This document shows, piece by piece, positions 37,199 through 45,235 of a DNA stretch of 63,844 nt (position 1 is its first letter; each line of letters opens with the position of its first letter). The stretch is from assembly GCF_030150285.1 (NCBI RefSeq), contig NZ_JASLGE010000029.1:1-63844 (forward strand), read 5' to 3'. The notes beneath the pieces are model-generated. The model was not told the DNA's origin. It ran no database searches and worked only from the letters and a program-made list of their open reading frames with translations. The position numbers and the translations under genes were made by a program. Origin of the DNA: Pseudomonas sp. (GTDB taxonomy: Bacteria; Pseudomonadota; Gammaproteobacteria; Pseudomonadales; Pseudomonadaceae).

Positions 37199-37996
37199 AT
37201 GAAGAAGTTTCTGTCAAAGCTGCTGTGCGGTGTCACCGCAGTACTGGCGGTCAGTGCCGCCCATGCCGGTGCCATTGATGACGCGGTCAAGCGTGGCACG
37301 TTGAAAGTCGGCATGGACCCGACGTACATGCCCTTCGAAATGACCAATAAACGCGGCCAGATCATTGGTTTCGAAGTCGACCTGCTCAAGGCGATGGCTA
37401 AATCCATGGGGGTGAAGCTGGAGCTGGTTTCCACCGCTTATGACGGCATCATCCCGGCCCTGATGACCAACAAGTTCGACATGATCGGCAGCGGCATGAC
37501 CCTCACCCAGGAACGCAACCTGCGGTTGAACTTCAGCGAACCCTTCATCGTCGTAGGCCAGACCCTGTTGATCCGCAAGGAACTGGCCGATAAGGTCAAA
37601 TCCTATAAAGACCTGAACGACCCACAATACCGCCTGACGTCCAAAATCGGCACCACGGGCGAGATCGTGGCCCGCAAACTGATGCCTAAGGCCAAGTACC
37701 ACGGCTACGATAACGAGCCCGAAGGGGTGCTGGACGTGGTCAATGGTAAGGCGGACGCCTTTATCTACGACGCGCCTTACAACGTGGTTGCGGTCAACAA
37801 ATTCGGTAACGGCAAGCTGGAATTCCTCGACAAGCCGTTCACCTTCGAGCCGCTGGCCTTCGGCCTGAAGAAAGGCGACCACGACAGCATCAACTTCATT
37901 AACAACTTCCTGCACCAGATCCGTGAAGACGGCACCTACGATCGCATCCATGACAAGTGGTTCAAAGACACCGCTTGGCTCAAAGACATGGAATAA
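37199..37996 (+). CDS. Polar amino-acid ABC transporter, periplasmic binding protein
   Basis: A 265-residue periplasmic solute-binding protein of family 3. The signal peptide KKFLSKLLCGVTAVLAVSAA is cut near HAG-AID. The mature protein has KVGMDPTYMPFEMTNKRGQI, FEVDLLKAMAKSMGVKLELV, ALMTNKFDMIGSGMTLTQER and LNFSEPFIVVGQTLL, the hallmark of amino-acid-binding proteins. In-frame starts TTG 37193, ATG 37196 and ATG 37199 follow each other directly; the GAGGGGAG upstream fits 37199 best. The substrate is not determinable from sequence. A permease and ATPase follow in the same operon after a REP. Confidence 0.9.
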   Translation: MKKFLSKLLCGVTAVLAVSAAHAGAIDDAVKRGTLKVGMDPTYMPFEMTNKRGQIIGFEVDLLKAMAKSMGVKLELVSTAYDGIIPALMTNKFDMIGSGMTLTQERNLRLNFSEPFIVVGQTLLIRKELADKVKSYKDLNDPQYRLTSKIGTTGEIVARKLMPKAKYHGYDNEPEGVLDVVNGKADAFIYDAPYNVVAVNKFGNGKLEFLDKPFTFEPLAFGLKKGDHDSINFINNFLHQIREDGTYDRIHDKWFKDTAWLKDME

Positions 37997-38029
37997 GGCT
38001 GTTTAGCCATGCGCGAGCAGGTTCATTAC

Positions 38030-38060
38030 CTGTAGGAGCGAGCTTGCTCGCGATGGCGGC
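38030..38060. repeat. REP between binding-protein and permease genes
   Basis: CCTGTAGGAGCGAGCTTGCTCGCGATGG is one REP palindrome with GCGAGC-TT-GCTCGC as a perfect core stem. Such elements inside ABC operons commonly stabilise the upstream binding-protein message; this role is inferred. Confidence 0.75.
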
Positions 38061-38092
38061 CTCCCCCGCGACACAAAACGTGGAACCTGAAA

Positions 38093-39055
38093 GTGATCAA
38101 ACAAAAAAAAGCCCAATGGCCCTGGCACGCGTTGACTGTGTTGGTGCTTATCGGCCTGGCAGGTGCGTTGTACTACGCCACCTCGCTGATGTCTTACGAA
38201 TGGCGCTGGAACCGAGTTCCGCAGTACTTCGTGTATCAAGCCGAAGAAGCTCAGCGGGCGACTGAAGCCGCGAGGGTGATTGAGGTCGTCCGCCAGGGCG
38301 ATAATGCCGAAGTGGTGTTACGCGGCGATGACGGCGCAGAGCAGCGTGTGAGCGTGGCCGACAATAGCGTTCAACTGGTTGAAGGTGACGATGTAGCGGA
38401 AGGCGACGTGATCGGTGTGAACCGTCACTGGGCGGCCGGGCCGCTGCTGTTAGGGCTGTGGACCACCGTGTGGTTGTCGCTGGTGTCCGGTGTGCTGGGC
38501 CTGATGATCGGGCTGGCGACGGGCCTGTGCCGGTTGTCGAAAAACCCGACCCTGCGCGATTTGTCGACGCTGTACGTTGAACTGGTGCGCGGCACGCCGC
38601 TGCTGGTGCAAATTTTTATTTTCTATTTCTTTATCGGCACCGTACTCAACCTGTCCCGCGAGTTTGCCGGCATTGCCGCACTGTCGCTGTTTACCGGTGC
38701 TTACGTGGCTGAAATCATTCGCTCGGGCGTGCAGTCCATTGCCCGAGGGCAGGATGAAGCCGCGCGCTCGCTGGGGCTCAATGCCGGCCAGTCGATGCGC
38801 CATGTGGTGTTGCCGCAAGCCTTCAAGCGAGTGCTGCCGCCCTTGGCCGGGCAATTTATCAGCCTGGTCAAAGACACCTCGCTGGTGTCGGTGATTGCAA
38901 TTACCGAGTTGCTGAAAAGTGGCCGTGAAGTCATCACCACCTCGTTTTCGCCATTCGAGATTCTGTTCTGCGTGGCGGGCCTGTACCTGTTGATTAACCT
39001 GCCGCTGTCGCATTTCGCCAGTCGGCTTGAGCGGAGGCTCGCCCAAAGTGATTGA
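38093..39055 (+). CDS. Polar amino-acid ABC transporter, permease
   Basis: A 320-residue inner-membrane permease of the His/Glu/Gln family. TM1 is about residues 10-27. Then comes an unusual hydrophilic stretch of about 90 residues (38-118) rich in Glu/Asp/Val (VVRQGDNAEVVLRGDDGAEQ), probably periplasmic. The conserved permease core with about five TM segments starts at about 120 (LLLGLWTTVWLSLVSGVLGL). The coupling EAA loop is DEAARSLGLNAGQSMRHVVL and the signature ELVRGTPLLVQIFIFYF is present. GTG 38093 is the start. It overlaps the ATPase gene by 8 nt. Confidence 0.9.
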   Translation: MIKQKKAQWPWHALTVLVLIGLAGALYYATSLMSYEWRWNRVPQYFVYQAEEAQRATEAARVIEVVRQGDNAEVVLRGDDGAEQRVSVADNSVQLVEGDDVAEGDVIGVNRHWAAGPLLLGLWTTVWLSLVSGVLGLMIGLATGLCRLSKNPTLRDLSTLYVELVRGTPLLVQIFIFYFFIGTVLNLSREFAGIAALSLFTGAYVAEIIRSGVQSIARGQDEAARSLGLNAGQSMRHVVLPQAFKRVLPPLAGQFISLVKDTSLVSVIAITELLKSGREVITTSFSPFEILFCVAGLYLLINLPLSHFASRLERRLAQSD

Positions 39056-39782
39056 AGTCCGCGAACTGGTAAAAGTCTTCGACACCCGTGGGCAAATCGT
39101 CCGCGCGGTCGACAACGTCAGCACCACGGTTGCCCGGGGTGAGGTGTTGGTAGTGATCGGCCCGTCGGGTTCGGGCAAGTCGACCTTTCTGCGCTGCCTC
39201 AACGGCCTGGAAGAGTTCGACTCAGGTTCCGTCAGCATCGACGGCCTTGACCTGGCGGACCCGAAAATCGACGTCAACGCCTACCGCCGGGAAGTCGGTA
39301 TGGTATTTCAGCATTTCAACCTGTTCCCGCATATGACGGTGCTGGAAAACCTGTGCCTGGCCCAGAAAGTCGTGCGCAAGCGCGGCAAGGCCGAGCGTGA
39401 AGCCAAGGCCCGTGAACTGCTGGAGAAGGTGGGTATTGGCCAGAAGGCCAATGACTTCCCGTCAAGGCTGTCGGGTGGTCAGCAGCAGCGCGTGGCGATT
39501 GCTCGGGCACTGGCGATGGACCCCAAGGTGATGTTGTTCGATGAGCCAACCTCGGCGCTTGATCCGGAAATGGTCGGTGAAGTGCTGGACGTGATGAAGA
39601 CCCTGGCTCGCGAAGGCATGACCATGGTCTGCGTAACCCACGAAATGGGCTTTGCTCGCGAAGTGGCCAACCGCGTGCTGTTCTTCGACCATGGCAAGTT
39701 GCTGGAAGATTCCGCCCCGGAAGACTTCTTCACCTCGCCCAAAGACCTGCGTGCCCAGGCGTTTTTGCGCCAAGTCCTGTAA
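39048..39782 (+). CDS. Polar amino-acid ABC transporter, ATP-binding protein
   Basis: A 244-residue cytoplasmic ATPase of the GlnQ/HisP type. Walker A GPSGSGKSTFLRCLNGLE is at about residues 34-51, Q-loop VFQHFNLFPHM follows, then the ABC signature LSGGQQQRVAIARAL, Walker B VMLFDEPTSALDPE and H-loop VTHEMGFA. The GTG at 39048 gives the usual N-terminus VIEVRELVKVF and has GGAGG about 10 nt before; a TTG at 39027 would add seven residues. It is the last gene of the three-gene importer operon. Confidence 0.93.
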   Translation: MIEVRELVKVFDTRGQIVRAVDNVSTTVARGEVLVVIGPSGSGKSTFLRCLNGLEEFDSGSVSIDGLDLADPKIDVNAYRREVGMVFQHFNLFPHMTVLENLCLAQKVVRKRGKAEREAKARELLEKVGIGQKANDFPSRLSGGQQQRVAIARALAMDPKVMLFDEPTSALDPEMVGEVLDVMKTLAREGMTMVCVTHEMGFAREVANRVLFFDHGKLLEDSAPEDFFTSPKDLRAQAFLRQVL

Positions 39783-39786
39783 GTGT

Positions 39787-39824
39787 CGCCCCCCCACTAA
39801 CCGTTTATCGGTAGCGGGGGGCTG
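39787..39824. terminator. Hairpin after the ABC operon
   Basis: GCCCCCCCACTAACCG, a TTTAT loop, and CGGTAGCGGGGGGC form a long GC stem 5 bp after the stop. No T run follows, so it is terminator-like but could act by protecting the 3' end. Confidence 0.5.
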
Positions 39825-39934
39825 CCGAATTCAAAGCCAAACCTGACAGTTCTGACAGTAGACGTGTATGAGTGGTATGCATTTAATGGCGTGGGTGTTT
39901 CGTGTGAGTTCTAAAGACCTTACTCCAGGAATTA

Positions 39935-41140
39935 ATGGCCATGACGTCTCAGCATTCTAGTCGGATAGAGCAAATCACAATTAATGTTCAAGGCATTGTG
40001 GAGGGGATATTAGACCCTTATAAACATCAAACCGGAACACGGGTAGATATCACGCTTCAGTCCGAAAAAAGTATTGAAAGTTTGCAGGTAGAGTGGGTGG
40101 GGCCTGAGTTGTATGGTGTTGATAAATGGGATTTTAAAAACCCGGAACCTGGCCTGCACACTTGCCCTGTAGGGCCCAAGGTGATCGGTGCTTGCATCGG
40201 GCAGAACGTTACCGTACACGCCCGTTTGTCTTTTTTGGATGGCTCCGTTTTTGATGAGTCATTTACATTTACGGTGGGTGTTGTGGCGGCGGAGCATTTG
40301 CCAGCCCTTCAAATACCGCAAGCCGAAGCAGGCAACATTCTGTATGTGGACAAAGAGGGTGCCAAGACGTTCTTGATGGAGGCATTTCCCTTTTGGGAGG
40401 TGACGTTGGCCTATCCTGTCTGGCTCTACTTGGAGGGCGTTACAGCGGAGGGCCCCACGGGACCTCATGTAATTTGGAGTCCCGTTAGCAGTAAAATTAC
40501 GCCAACCGAATTTTCGCGCCGAACACTTAAAAAAGACCTTCTACAAGACTACCTGGATAGCTTGGTGACAGGGTCGACGTTAAGTGTGCATTTCCTTATC
40601 AACATGCGTGGCGTCAACTCCAGTTTTGATCAACAGTCGTTAGGCTGGGCCATGCCGTTGGGCAAGTTCACGATTGGTCGTCAGTCCGAAGTGATTGAAG
40701 AGAAGGAAGACTTTAGTGATTCGACGATAGCACCCTGGATTCTCGGCAGCGCAGGTACGGGGGGGCTGGTAACGGAGGGTGTATTCAGGAAGTACAACCA
40801 CGCATCGTCTGTGCCTTCAGGCATCGTGTTACAGCGCGAGACGGGAAACTTGAAAGCAGGCCACTATCGTTTTTCATTTAAGGCCCGCAACATTGCAGTC
40901 GACAATGCGCCTCTGTCACCCCGGCTAGAAGTGAATTTGGTAGGAAATTCCTTTATTAAAGTAATTCCTGCAACCGAAATAACAAAAGCACAGGGATGGG
41001 TAACGCTGTTTGGGGCCTTTGAACTTAAATACCCGCAGAGCCTACCCAATCTAAATATCACCAATACTCAGAACGGTGGAGGTGAGCAGGCTGGAAATGA
41101 CTTTGAGTTGGATGATTTAATCTTTATCCGACCCAAATAA
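39935..41140 (+). CDS. Unrecognised beta-rich protein, atypical composition
   Basis: I do not recognise this 401-residue gene. It has no signal peptide, membrane segment or cysteine-rich motif. Three parts can be seen. Residues 1-115 look like an Ig-like beta-sandwich (TGTRVDITLQSEKSIESLQVEW; HARLSFLDGSVFDESFTFTV). Residues 120-255 hold the pattern VWLYLEGVTAEGPTGPHVIW and GSTLSVHFLINMRG. That recalls Ig-like repeats of large Pseudomonas proteins, a weak memory-based similarity. Residues 260-401 end with AGHYRFSFKARN, WVTLFGAFEL and GNDFELDDLIFI, the layout of jelly-roll carbohydrate-binding modules. The DNA is visibly AT-richer than its neighbours. ATG 39935 has AGGA before it. It stands alone between the ABC operon and a chemoreceptor gene. 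Confidence 0.8.
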   Translation: MAMTSQHSSRIEQITINVQGIVEGILDPYKHQTGTRVDITLQSEKSIESLQVEWVGPELYGVDKWDFKNPEPGLHTCPVGPKVIGACIGQNVTVHARLSFLDGSVFDESFTFTVGVVAAEHLPALQIPQAEAGNILYVDKEGAKTFLMEAFPFWEVTLAYPVWLYLEGVTAEGPTGPHVIWSPVSSKITPTEFSRRTLKKDLLQDYLDSLVTGSTLSVHFLINMRGVNSSFDQQSLGWAMPLGKFTIGRQSEVIEEKEDFSDSTIAPWILGSAGTGGLVTEGVFRKYNHASSVPSGIVLQRETGNLKAGHYRFSFKARNIAVDNAPLSPRLEVNLVGNSFIKVIPATEITKAQGWVTLFGAFELKYPQSLPNLNITNTQNGGGEQAGNDFELDDLIFIRPK

Positions 41141-41153
41141 ATTGAGGCCCTGT

Positions 41154-41188
41154 ATAGGGGCGGTGTTGAAGCTCAGCACCGCCCCTAT
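41154..41188. terminator. Bidirectional terminator-like hairpin
   Basis: ATAGGGGCGGTG (41154-41165) and CACCGCCCCTAT (41177-41188) are perfect 12-nt arms; inner TGTTGA/TCAGCA nearly extends the pairing. It sits between the convergent unknown gene and chemoreceptor gene. T runs are short, so its efficiency is uncertain. Confidence 0.75.
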
Positions 41189-41191
41189 TCG

Positions 41192-42760
41192 TTAAACCCT
41201 GAATCGCCCCACCAACGTCTGCAGGTGCGTGCCCAACCGCGCCAGCTCAATGCTGGACGCCGCTGTCTCCTCACTCGCCGCGGCGGTTTGTTCTGATACA
41301 TCGCGCACATTCAACACGCTGCGATTGATCTCTTCGGCCACGGTGCTTTGTTGTTCAGCGGCGGCGGCAATTTGCTGGTTCATCCCTTGAATGGCGGACA
41401 CGGTGCGGGTGATATTGCCCAGCGACTCACCTGCACGGCGTGTGAGCTCAACGCTGTTGTCGGTCAGGGCGCGGCTGTTGTCCATGCTGCTGGACACTTG
41501 CAAGGTGCCGCTTTGCAAGCCGGCGATCAGCTCTTCGATCTCTTCGGTAGATTTTTGCGTGCGCTGCGCCAGGCTGCGCACTTCATCGGCCACCACGGCA
41601 AAGCCGCGTCCGGCCTCACCGGCGCGTGCCGCTTCGATGGCGGCGTTAAGGGCCAGCAGGTTGGTTTGCTGGGCCACCGATTTGATCACGTCCAGTACGC
41701 TGCCAATTTTGTCGCTTTCGCGTTTGAGCAGGCCCATGGCGTCTGTGGAGTGACCGACTTCGATGGCCAGCTTCTCAATCTGCGCAATGGCTTGTGCCAC
41801 CACTTTGTCCCCCTCGCGGGCCTGCTGGTCAGCGGCGACCGCAGCTTCTGAGGCTTCTTCGGCATTGCGCGCGACTTCCTGCACCGTGGCGGCCATTTCA
41901 TGCATCGCCGTGGCGACCTGGTCGGTCTCCACCTTCTGGCTGTTAACCCCGGCGCTGGTTTGCTCGGTCACGGCCGACAGTTCCTCGGCGGCACTGGCGA
42001 GTTGGGTTACGCCATCGCTGATACCTCCGATGAGCTCACGCAGGTTTTCAGTCATGCGCTGAACGGCAGCTTGCAGTTGGCCTAGCTCGTCCTTGCGATT
42101 CACTTGAGTATTTTGGGTCAGGTCACCGGATGCGATGGCTTCAACGGTTCTGAGTGTGCGCTGCAGGGGCGTCACGATTTGGCGGGTAATAAGCCAGGCG
42201 GCAATGATGCCCAGTACCAGCGCCAGCACGGTGCAGCTGGCCAGCAGTGTTATGGCTTGCTGGCTATCGTTGTCGCGCCGGGCCAGTTGCAGGGCTGAGA
42301 GCTTCTGGCTGAGCTCAATCAGGTGGTTGCCCTGCTGGTGGATGTTGTCCATGGCGTCTGCGCCGGCCTGAGCCGGCTGCAGGCGCTCGGTGAAGCCCTG
42401 GCGGTACGCTTGCACGGCATTGAGCTGTTGCTCGATCAGCGCCAGATCTTCGGGCTGTGTCAGCTGTTTGCGGGTCACTTCCAACACGTCGTCCAGCGCA
42501 GTCAGTTGATGATTGACTTCGTTCTGGGTGCTGATATTAGGCGTTGTTTCAAACGTCATGCGCGCAATGCGCAGGTCTTTGGTAAGGCCGATGATGGTGG
42601 AAATATGGGCCAGCTTATCGCCTCGGTCGATCACAGACACCAAGCCCTTCCAGCCGCTGGCGGCAATGAGTACGGTCAGTACCAGCACCAGGCCAAATCC
42701 CAGGCCGAGCTTACGATTAACACTGATATTGGCGAATAGTTGGGCTAGCCAACGGTTCAT
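41192..42760 (-). CDS. Methyl-accepting chemotaxis protein
   Basis: A 522-residue chemoreceptor. TM1 is about residues 18-36, a short periplasmic ligand-binding part of about 130 residues (38-168) follows, probably a four-helix bundle, and TM2 is about 171-192. Then come HAMP (ITRQIVTPLQRTLRTVEAIA) and the cytoplasmic coiled coil with the hairpin tip around NLLALNAAIEAARAGEAGRG and FAVVADEVRSLAQRTQ. It ends without a CheR-binding pentapeptide. The ligand is unknown. By gene order it occupies the place of PA5072 (McpK, alpha-ketoglutarate receptor) of P. aeruginosa, but the ligand domain is much shorter than I recall for McpK. The ATG at 42760 is preceded by AGGAG. Confidence 0.93.
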   Translation of the reverse strand: MNRWLAQLFANISVNRKLGLGFGLVLVLTVLIAASGWKGLVSVIDRGDKLAHISTIIGLTKDLRIARMTFETTPNISTQNEVNHQLTALDDVLEVTRKQLTQPEDLALIEQQLNAVQAYRQGFTERLQPAQAGADAMDNIHQQGNHLIELSQKLSALQLARRDNDSQQAITLLASCTVLALVLGIIAAWLITRQIVTPLQRTLRTVEAIASGDLTQNTQVNRKDELGQLQAAVQRMTENLRELIGGISDGVTQLASAAEELSAVTEQTSAGVNSQKVETDQVATAMHEMAATVQEVARNAEEASEAAVAADQQAREGDKVVAQAIAQIEKLAIEVGHSTDAMGLLKRESDKIGSVLDVIKSVAQQTNLLALNAAIEAARAGEAGRGFAVVADEVRSLAQRTQKSTEEIEELIAGLQSGTLQVSSSMDNSRALTDNSVELTRRAGESLGNITRTVSAIQGMNQQIAAAAEQQSTVAEEINRSVLNVRDVSEQTAAASEETAASSIELARLGTHLQTLVGRFRV

Positions 42761-42954
42761 GATGAGGCTCCTGTATTGACCCGAATCGCAACACGACCCG
42801 ACGTCCTTTCCCCTTCGACTTGTAAGGGATACAAGGCCATCGGCGTAAGAAGTAAAAACTGTAGTAGGTCAGTTGATTCTTTGATGCGCACCGAAAGGCG
42901 TAGGAAGGGCCGATCGCGATCGTTTGATCTTTAAAAGCGCAATGACTGGGGGGG

Positions 42955-43132
42955 CCTGTAGGAGCGAGCTTGCTCGCGATCTGTTGATCTTTAAACGCTC
43001 AATGACGCCGCGCTGTCGTTCAGCAATCCTATCCATTGCTGCGGTCACGGCCACTTGAGGTTGCGGCTTTACGCCGTGTTACCTTGATCGAAAGCCAGAT
43101 CAAAAGATCACGAGCAAGCTCGTTCCTACAGG
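42955..43132 (+). repeat. Composite MITE-like element, copy with 36-bp terminal inverted repeats
   Basis: Left arm 42955-42990 and right arm 43097-43132 are 36-nt inverted repeats that match at 33 positions; both are complete REP sequences (CCTGTAGGAGCGAGCTTGCT outward). The internal core 43001-43076 (AATGACGCCGCGCTGTCGTT, CCATTGCTGCGGTCACGGCC, GGTTGCGGCTTTACGCCGT) recurs at 23740-23815 (inverted) and 53948-54024. No target-site duplication is evident. Confidence 0.85.
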
Positions 43133-43195
43133 TCTTGCTGCGTGGTCCCGCTGCGTAAAACCGGCGCGAGACCCGCGTGGCTCAACGGGCGCGCG

Positions 43196-43272
43196 TAGGA
43201 GCAGCCGGTCGACGCTCGATTGCTCGCGATCTTTTGATCGTTTAAACGATCACGCGCAAGCTCGCGCCAACG
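43196..43272. repeat. REP with GTCGACGCTCGATTG extension
   Basis: GTAGGAGCAGCCGGTCGACG and CTCGATTGCTCGCGATCTTT are followed by the loop region TTTAAACGATC and the right arm GATCACGCGCAAGCTCGCGC. The left extension is shared with 1856-1895 and, inverted, 20785-20818. Confidence 0.75.
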
Positions 43273-43278
43273 AGGGTG

Positions 43279-43989
43279 TCAGAACAGGCGAGCGAGGAGG
43301 GCGGTGACGGCGGTTTCGACTCGCAGGATGCGAGCCCCCAGTTGCACCGGTTGCAGGCCGGCCTTGGCCAGCAGGTCGATCTCATAAGGGATCCAGCCTC
43401 CCTCAGGGCCAATTGCCAGCGTTACGGCCTGGTCAAGGCCGCGAGGGCACGCCGGGTAGTCGCCGGGGTGACCAACCAGCCCCAGGGTGCCATCCGCCAG
43501 CGCCTCAAGGCGGTCTTCGACAAACGGTTTGAAGCGTTTTTCGATGATGATCTCGGGCAGGACGCTATCACGGGCCTGTTCCAGGCCAAGAATCAATTGC
43601 TCGCGGATTGCCTCGGGCTCCAGGAACGGGGTTTGCCAGAAGCTTTTCTCAACGCGGTAACTGTTCACCAGAATGACTGTCGGCACGCCCATTGAGGCCA
43701 CGGTTTGCAGCACCCGGCGCAGCATTTTTGGGCGCGGTAGGGCCAGCAACAACGTCAGCGGCAGTTTATCGGGTGGCGGCTGGTCAAGGGTGTGGATCAC
43801 CAACTCGGCCTCTTTGGCTTCCAGGCGCACCAGTTCAGCGCTGCCCATCAGCCCGCCAATCCGGCCCACCCGCAGGTTGTCGCCGACAGCGGCGCGGTGC
43901 ACATCCTGCATATGCGTCAGGCGCCGATCGCGCAGAATCACGCGGTCGGCGGCAATGAAGTCTGCCTCTTCGAGGAGCAGCAGGTTCAC
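43279..43989 (-). CDS. rsmE: 16S rRNA (uracil-1498-N3)-methyltransferase
   Basis: A 236-residue SPOUT-family methyltransferase that methylates U1498 of 16S rRNA. The N-terminal PUA-like part includes MQDVHRAAVGDNLRVGRIGG. The C-terminal SPOUT knot includes LPLTLLLALPRPKMLRRVLQ and the AdoMet-binding TLAIGPEGGWIPYEIDLL. Its start overlaps the tatC stop by 4 nt (ATGA), so it is the last gene of the tat transcription unit. The linkage of rsmE to tatC is a Pseudomonas feature. Confidence 0.95.
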   Translation of the reverse strand: MNLLLLEEADFIAADRVILRDRRLTHMQDVHRAAVGDNLRVGRIGGLMGSAELVRLEAKEAELVIHTLDQPPPDKLPLTLLLALPRPKMLRRVLQTVASMGVPTVILVNSYRVEKSFWQTPFLEPEAIREQLILGLEQARDSVLPEIIIEKRFKPFVEDRLEALADGTLGLVGHPGDYPACPRGLDQAVTLAIGPEGGWIPYEIDLLAKAGLQPVQLGARILRVETAVTALLARLF

Positions 43990-44798
43990 GCTTGCGGCGC
44001 TGGCGGTTGGGCGCTGTTGTCACCGTCAGCCGGTTCGTCGTCAGGTTGGCCGCGACGTTTGCTGATCAGGCTGCCAAATAGAATGCCGATTTCGAACAGC
44101 ATCCACATGGGGATGGCCAACAGAGTCTGCGAGAAAATGTCCGGCGGGGTCAGAATCATGCCGACCACGAAGCAACCGATAATCACGTAAGGGCGGATCT
44201 TGCGCAGGTAAGCGACATCGACAATGCCGATCCACACCAGCAGCACCACGGCCACCGGGATTTCAAACGCCACACCGAACGCAAAGAACAGTGTCATCAC
44301 GAAATCAAGGTAGTTGCTGATGTCGGTCATCATGGCCACGCCTTCCGGGGTGGCGGCGGCGAAGAACTTGAACACCAGCGGAAACACCAGAAAGTAGGCG
44401 AAGGCCATGCCCGCGTAGAACAGGAAGATGCTGGAGACCAGCAGCGGCACAGCGATGCGCTTTTCGTGTTTATACAGACCAGGTGCGATAAAGCCCCAGA
44501 TTTGATGCAGGATCACCGGGATCGCAATGAACAGCGAGACCATCATGGTCAGTTTGAGCGGCGTGAGAAACGGCGCGGCCACATCGGTGGCGATCATCGT
44601 GGTCCCGGCCGGCAGATGCTCGCGCAGAGGCGTGGACACCAGGGTGTAGATCTGCTGCGTGAAGGCGAACAAGCCGATGAAAATCAGAAAAATGGCCGCA
44701 ATGCAGCGCAACAAACGAGTGCGCAACTCGGTCAGGTGCGAAACCAGAGGCATGGGCTGGTCGTCTTCAGGCTTTTCGTTTCTGGTGTGGTCGCTCAT
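43986..44798 (-). CDS. tatC: Sec-independent translocase protein TatC
   Basis: A 270-residue inner-membrane protein with six membrane segments; it recognises the twin-arginine signal. Motifs: MPLVSHLTELRTRLLRC at the N-terminus, then QIWGFIAPGLYKHEKRIAVP, FAYFLVFPLVFKFF and the conserved IRPYVIIGCFVVGMILTPPD. The C-terminal tail (SKRRGQPDDEPADGDNSAQP) is hydrophilic. It follows tatB by 4 bp and overlaps rsmE. Confidence 0.97.
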   Translation of the reverse strand: MSDHTRNEKPEDDQPMPLVSHLTELRTRLLRCIAAIFLIFIGLFAFTQQIYTLVSTPLREHLPAGTTMIATDVAAPFLTPLKLTMMVSLFIAIPVILHQIWGFIAPGLYKHEKRIAVPLLVSSIFLFYAGMAFAYFLVFPLVFKFFAAATPEGVAMMTDISNYLDFVMTLFFAFGVAFEIPVAVVLLVWIGIVDVAYLRKIRPYVIIGCFVVGMILTPPDIFSQTLLAIPMWMLFEIGILFGSLISKRRGQPDDEPADGDNSAQPPAPQA

Positions 44799-44802
44799 GC
44801 GC

Positions 44803-45225
44803 TTAAGGGGCTCGCGGTGGCAGGGTTGGGTCGTGTGGCGCTGCCGTTTGAGGCGCAGTGTCGATGTCGGTCTTGCCGGCGCTGTCAGGTGCAGGGCTGG
44901 CAGGTTCGGCGATAGCGGGTTCGCCCTCTACACGCACGGCCGGCGGTTCGGCCGGTGTGAGCGGCTTAATCGCATCGTGCAAGGGGGCCATGATTTTCTT
45001 GGCTTCCTCCTCCATCGACAGGATGTGCTCGTTGTGCAGTTGCCGACGAATTTCATCGGCACCGATTTCACGTTCAACTTCCTGTTTGATCGCGTTAAAG
45101 CTGCGTTTCAAGCGCCCGATCCATAGACCTGCGGTACGCGCCGCCCCCGGCAAGCGCTCGGGGCCGAGCACCAGCAGGGCCACGAGGCCCACGAGCAGCA
45201 GTTCACCTAAGCTGATACCGAACAT
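44803..45225 (-). CDS. tatB: Sec-independent translocase protein TatB
   Basis: A 140-residue single-span protein. The N-terminal transmembrane helix MFGISLGELLLVGLVALLVL is followed by the GPERLP hinge and an amphipathic helix; the rest is a charged coiled segment and an Ala/Pro-rich tail. It forms the receptor complex with TatC. The gene is 10 bp after tatA and 4 bp before tatC. Confidence 0.95.
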   Translation of the reverse strand: MFGISLGELLLVGLVALLVLGPERLPGAARTAGLWIGRLKRSFNAIKQEVEREIGADEIRRQLHNEHILSMEEEAKKIMAPLHDAIKPLTPAEPPAVRVEGEPAIAEPASPAPDSAGKTDIDTAPQTAAPHDPTLPPRAP

Positions 45226-45235
45226 TGGTTTTGGC

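Larger units (their letters stand above)
42761..43278. other. 518-bp intergenic region filled with repeats
   Basis: Between the divergent-to-left chemoreceptor start and the rsmE stop there is no gene. The first 140 bp hold the chemoreceptor leader. From about 42911 to 43272 it is a tandem of REP-derived units: a truncated copy of the composite element (42911-42945, CGATCGTTTGATCTTTAAAA then GCGCAATGAC), the complete element (42955-43132), a GGCGCGAGACC...GGGCGCG segment, and a REP with the AGCCGGTCGACGCTCGATTG extension (43196-43272). Short frames here beginning MAVTAAMDR are repeat-derived and not genes. Confidence 0.8.

Noticed and set aside
42869..43054. Short frame beginning MAVTAAMDRIAERQ, and a similar one at 53622-54002
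   Set aside because: Both lie within the composite repeat core and its REP arms; similarity between them comes from the repeat, not from a protein family.
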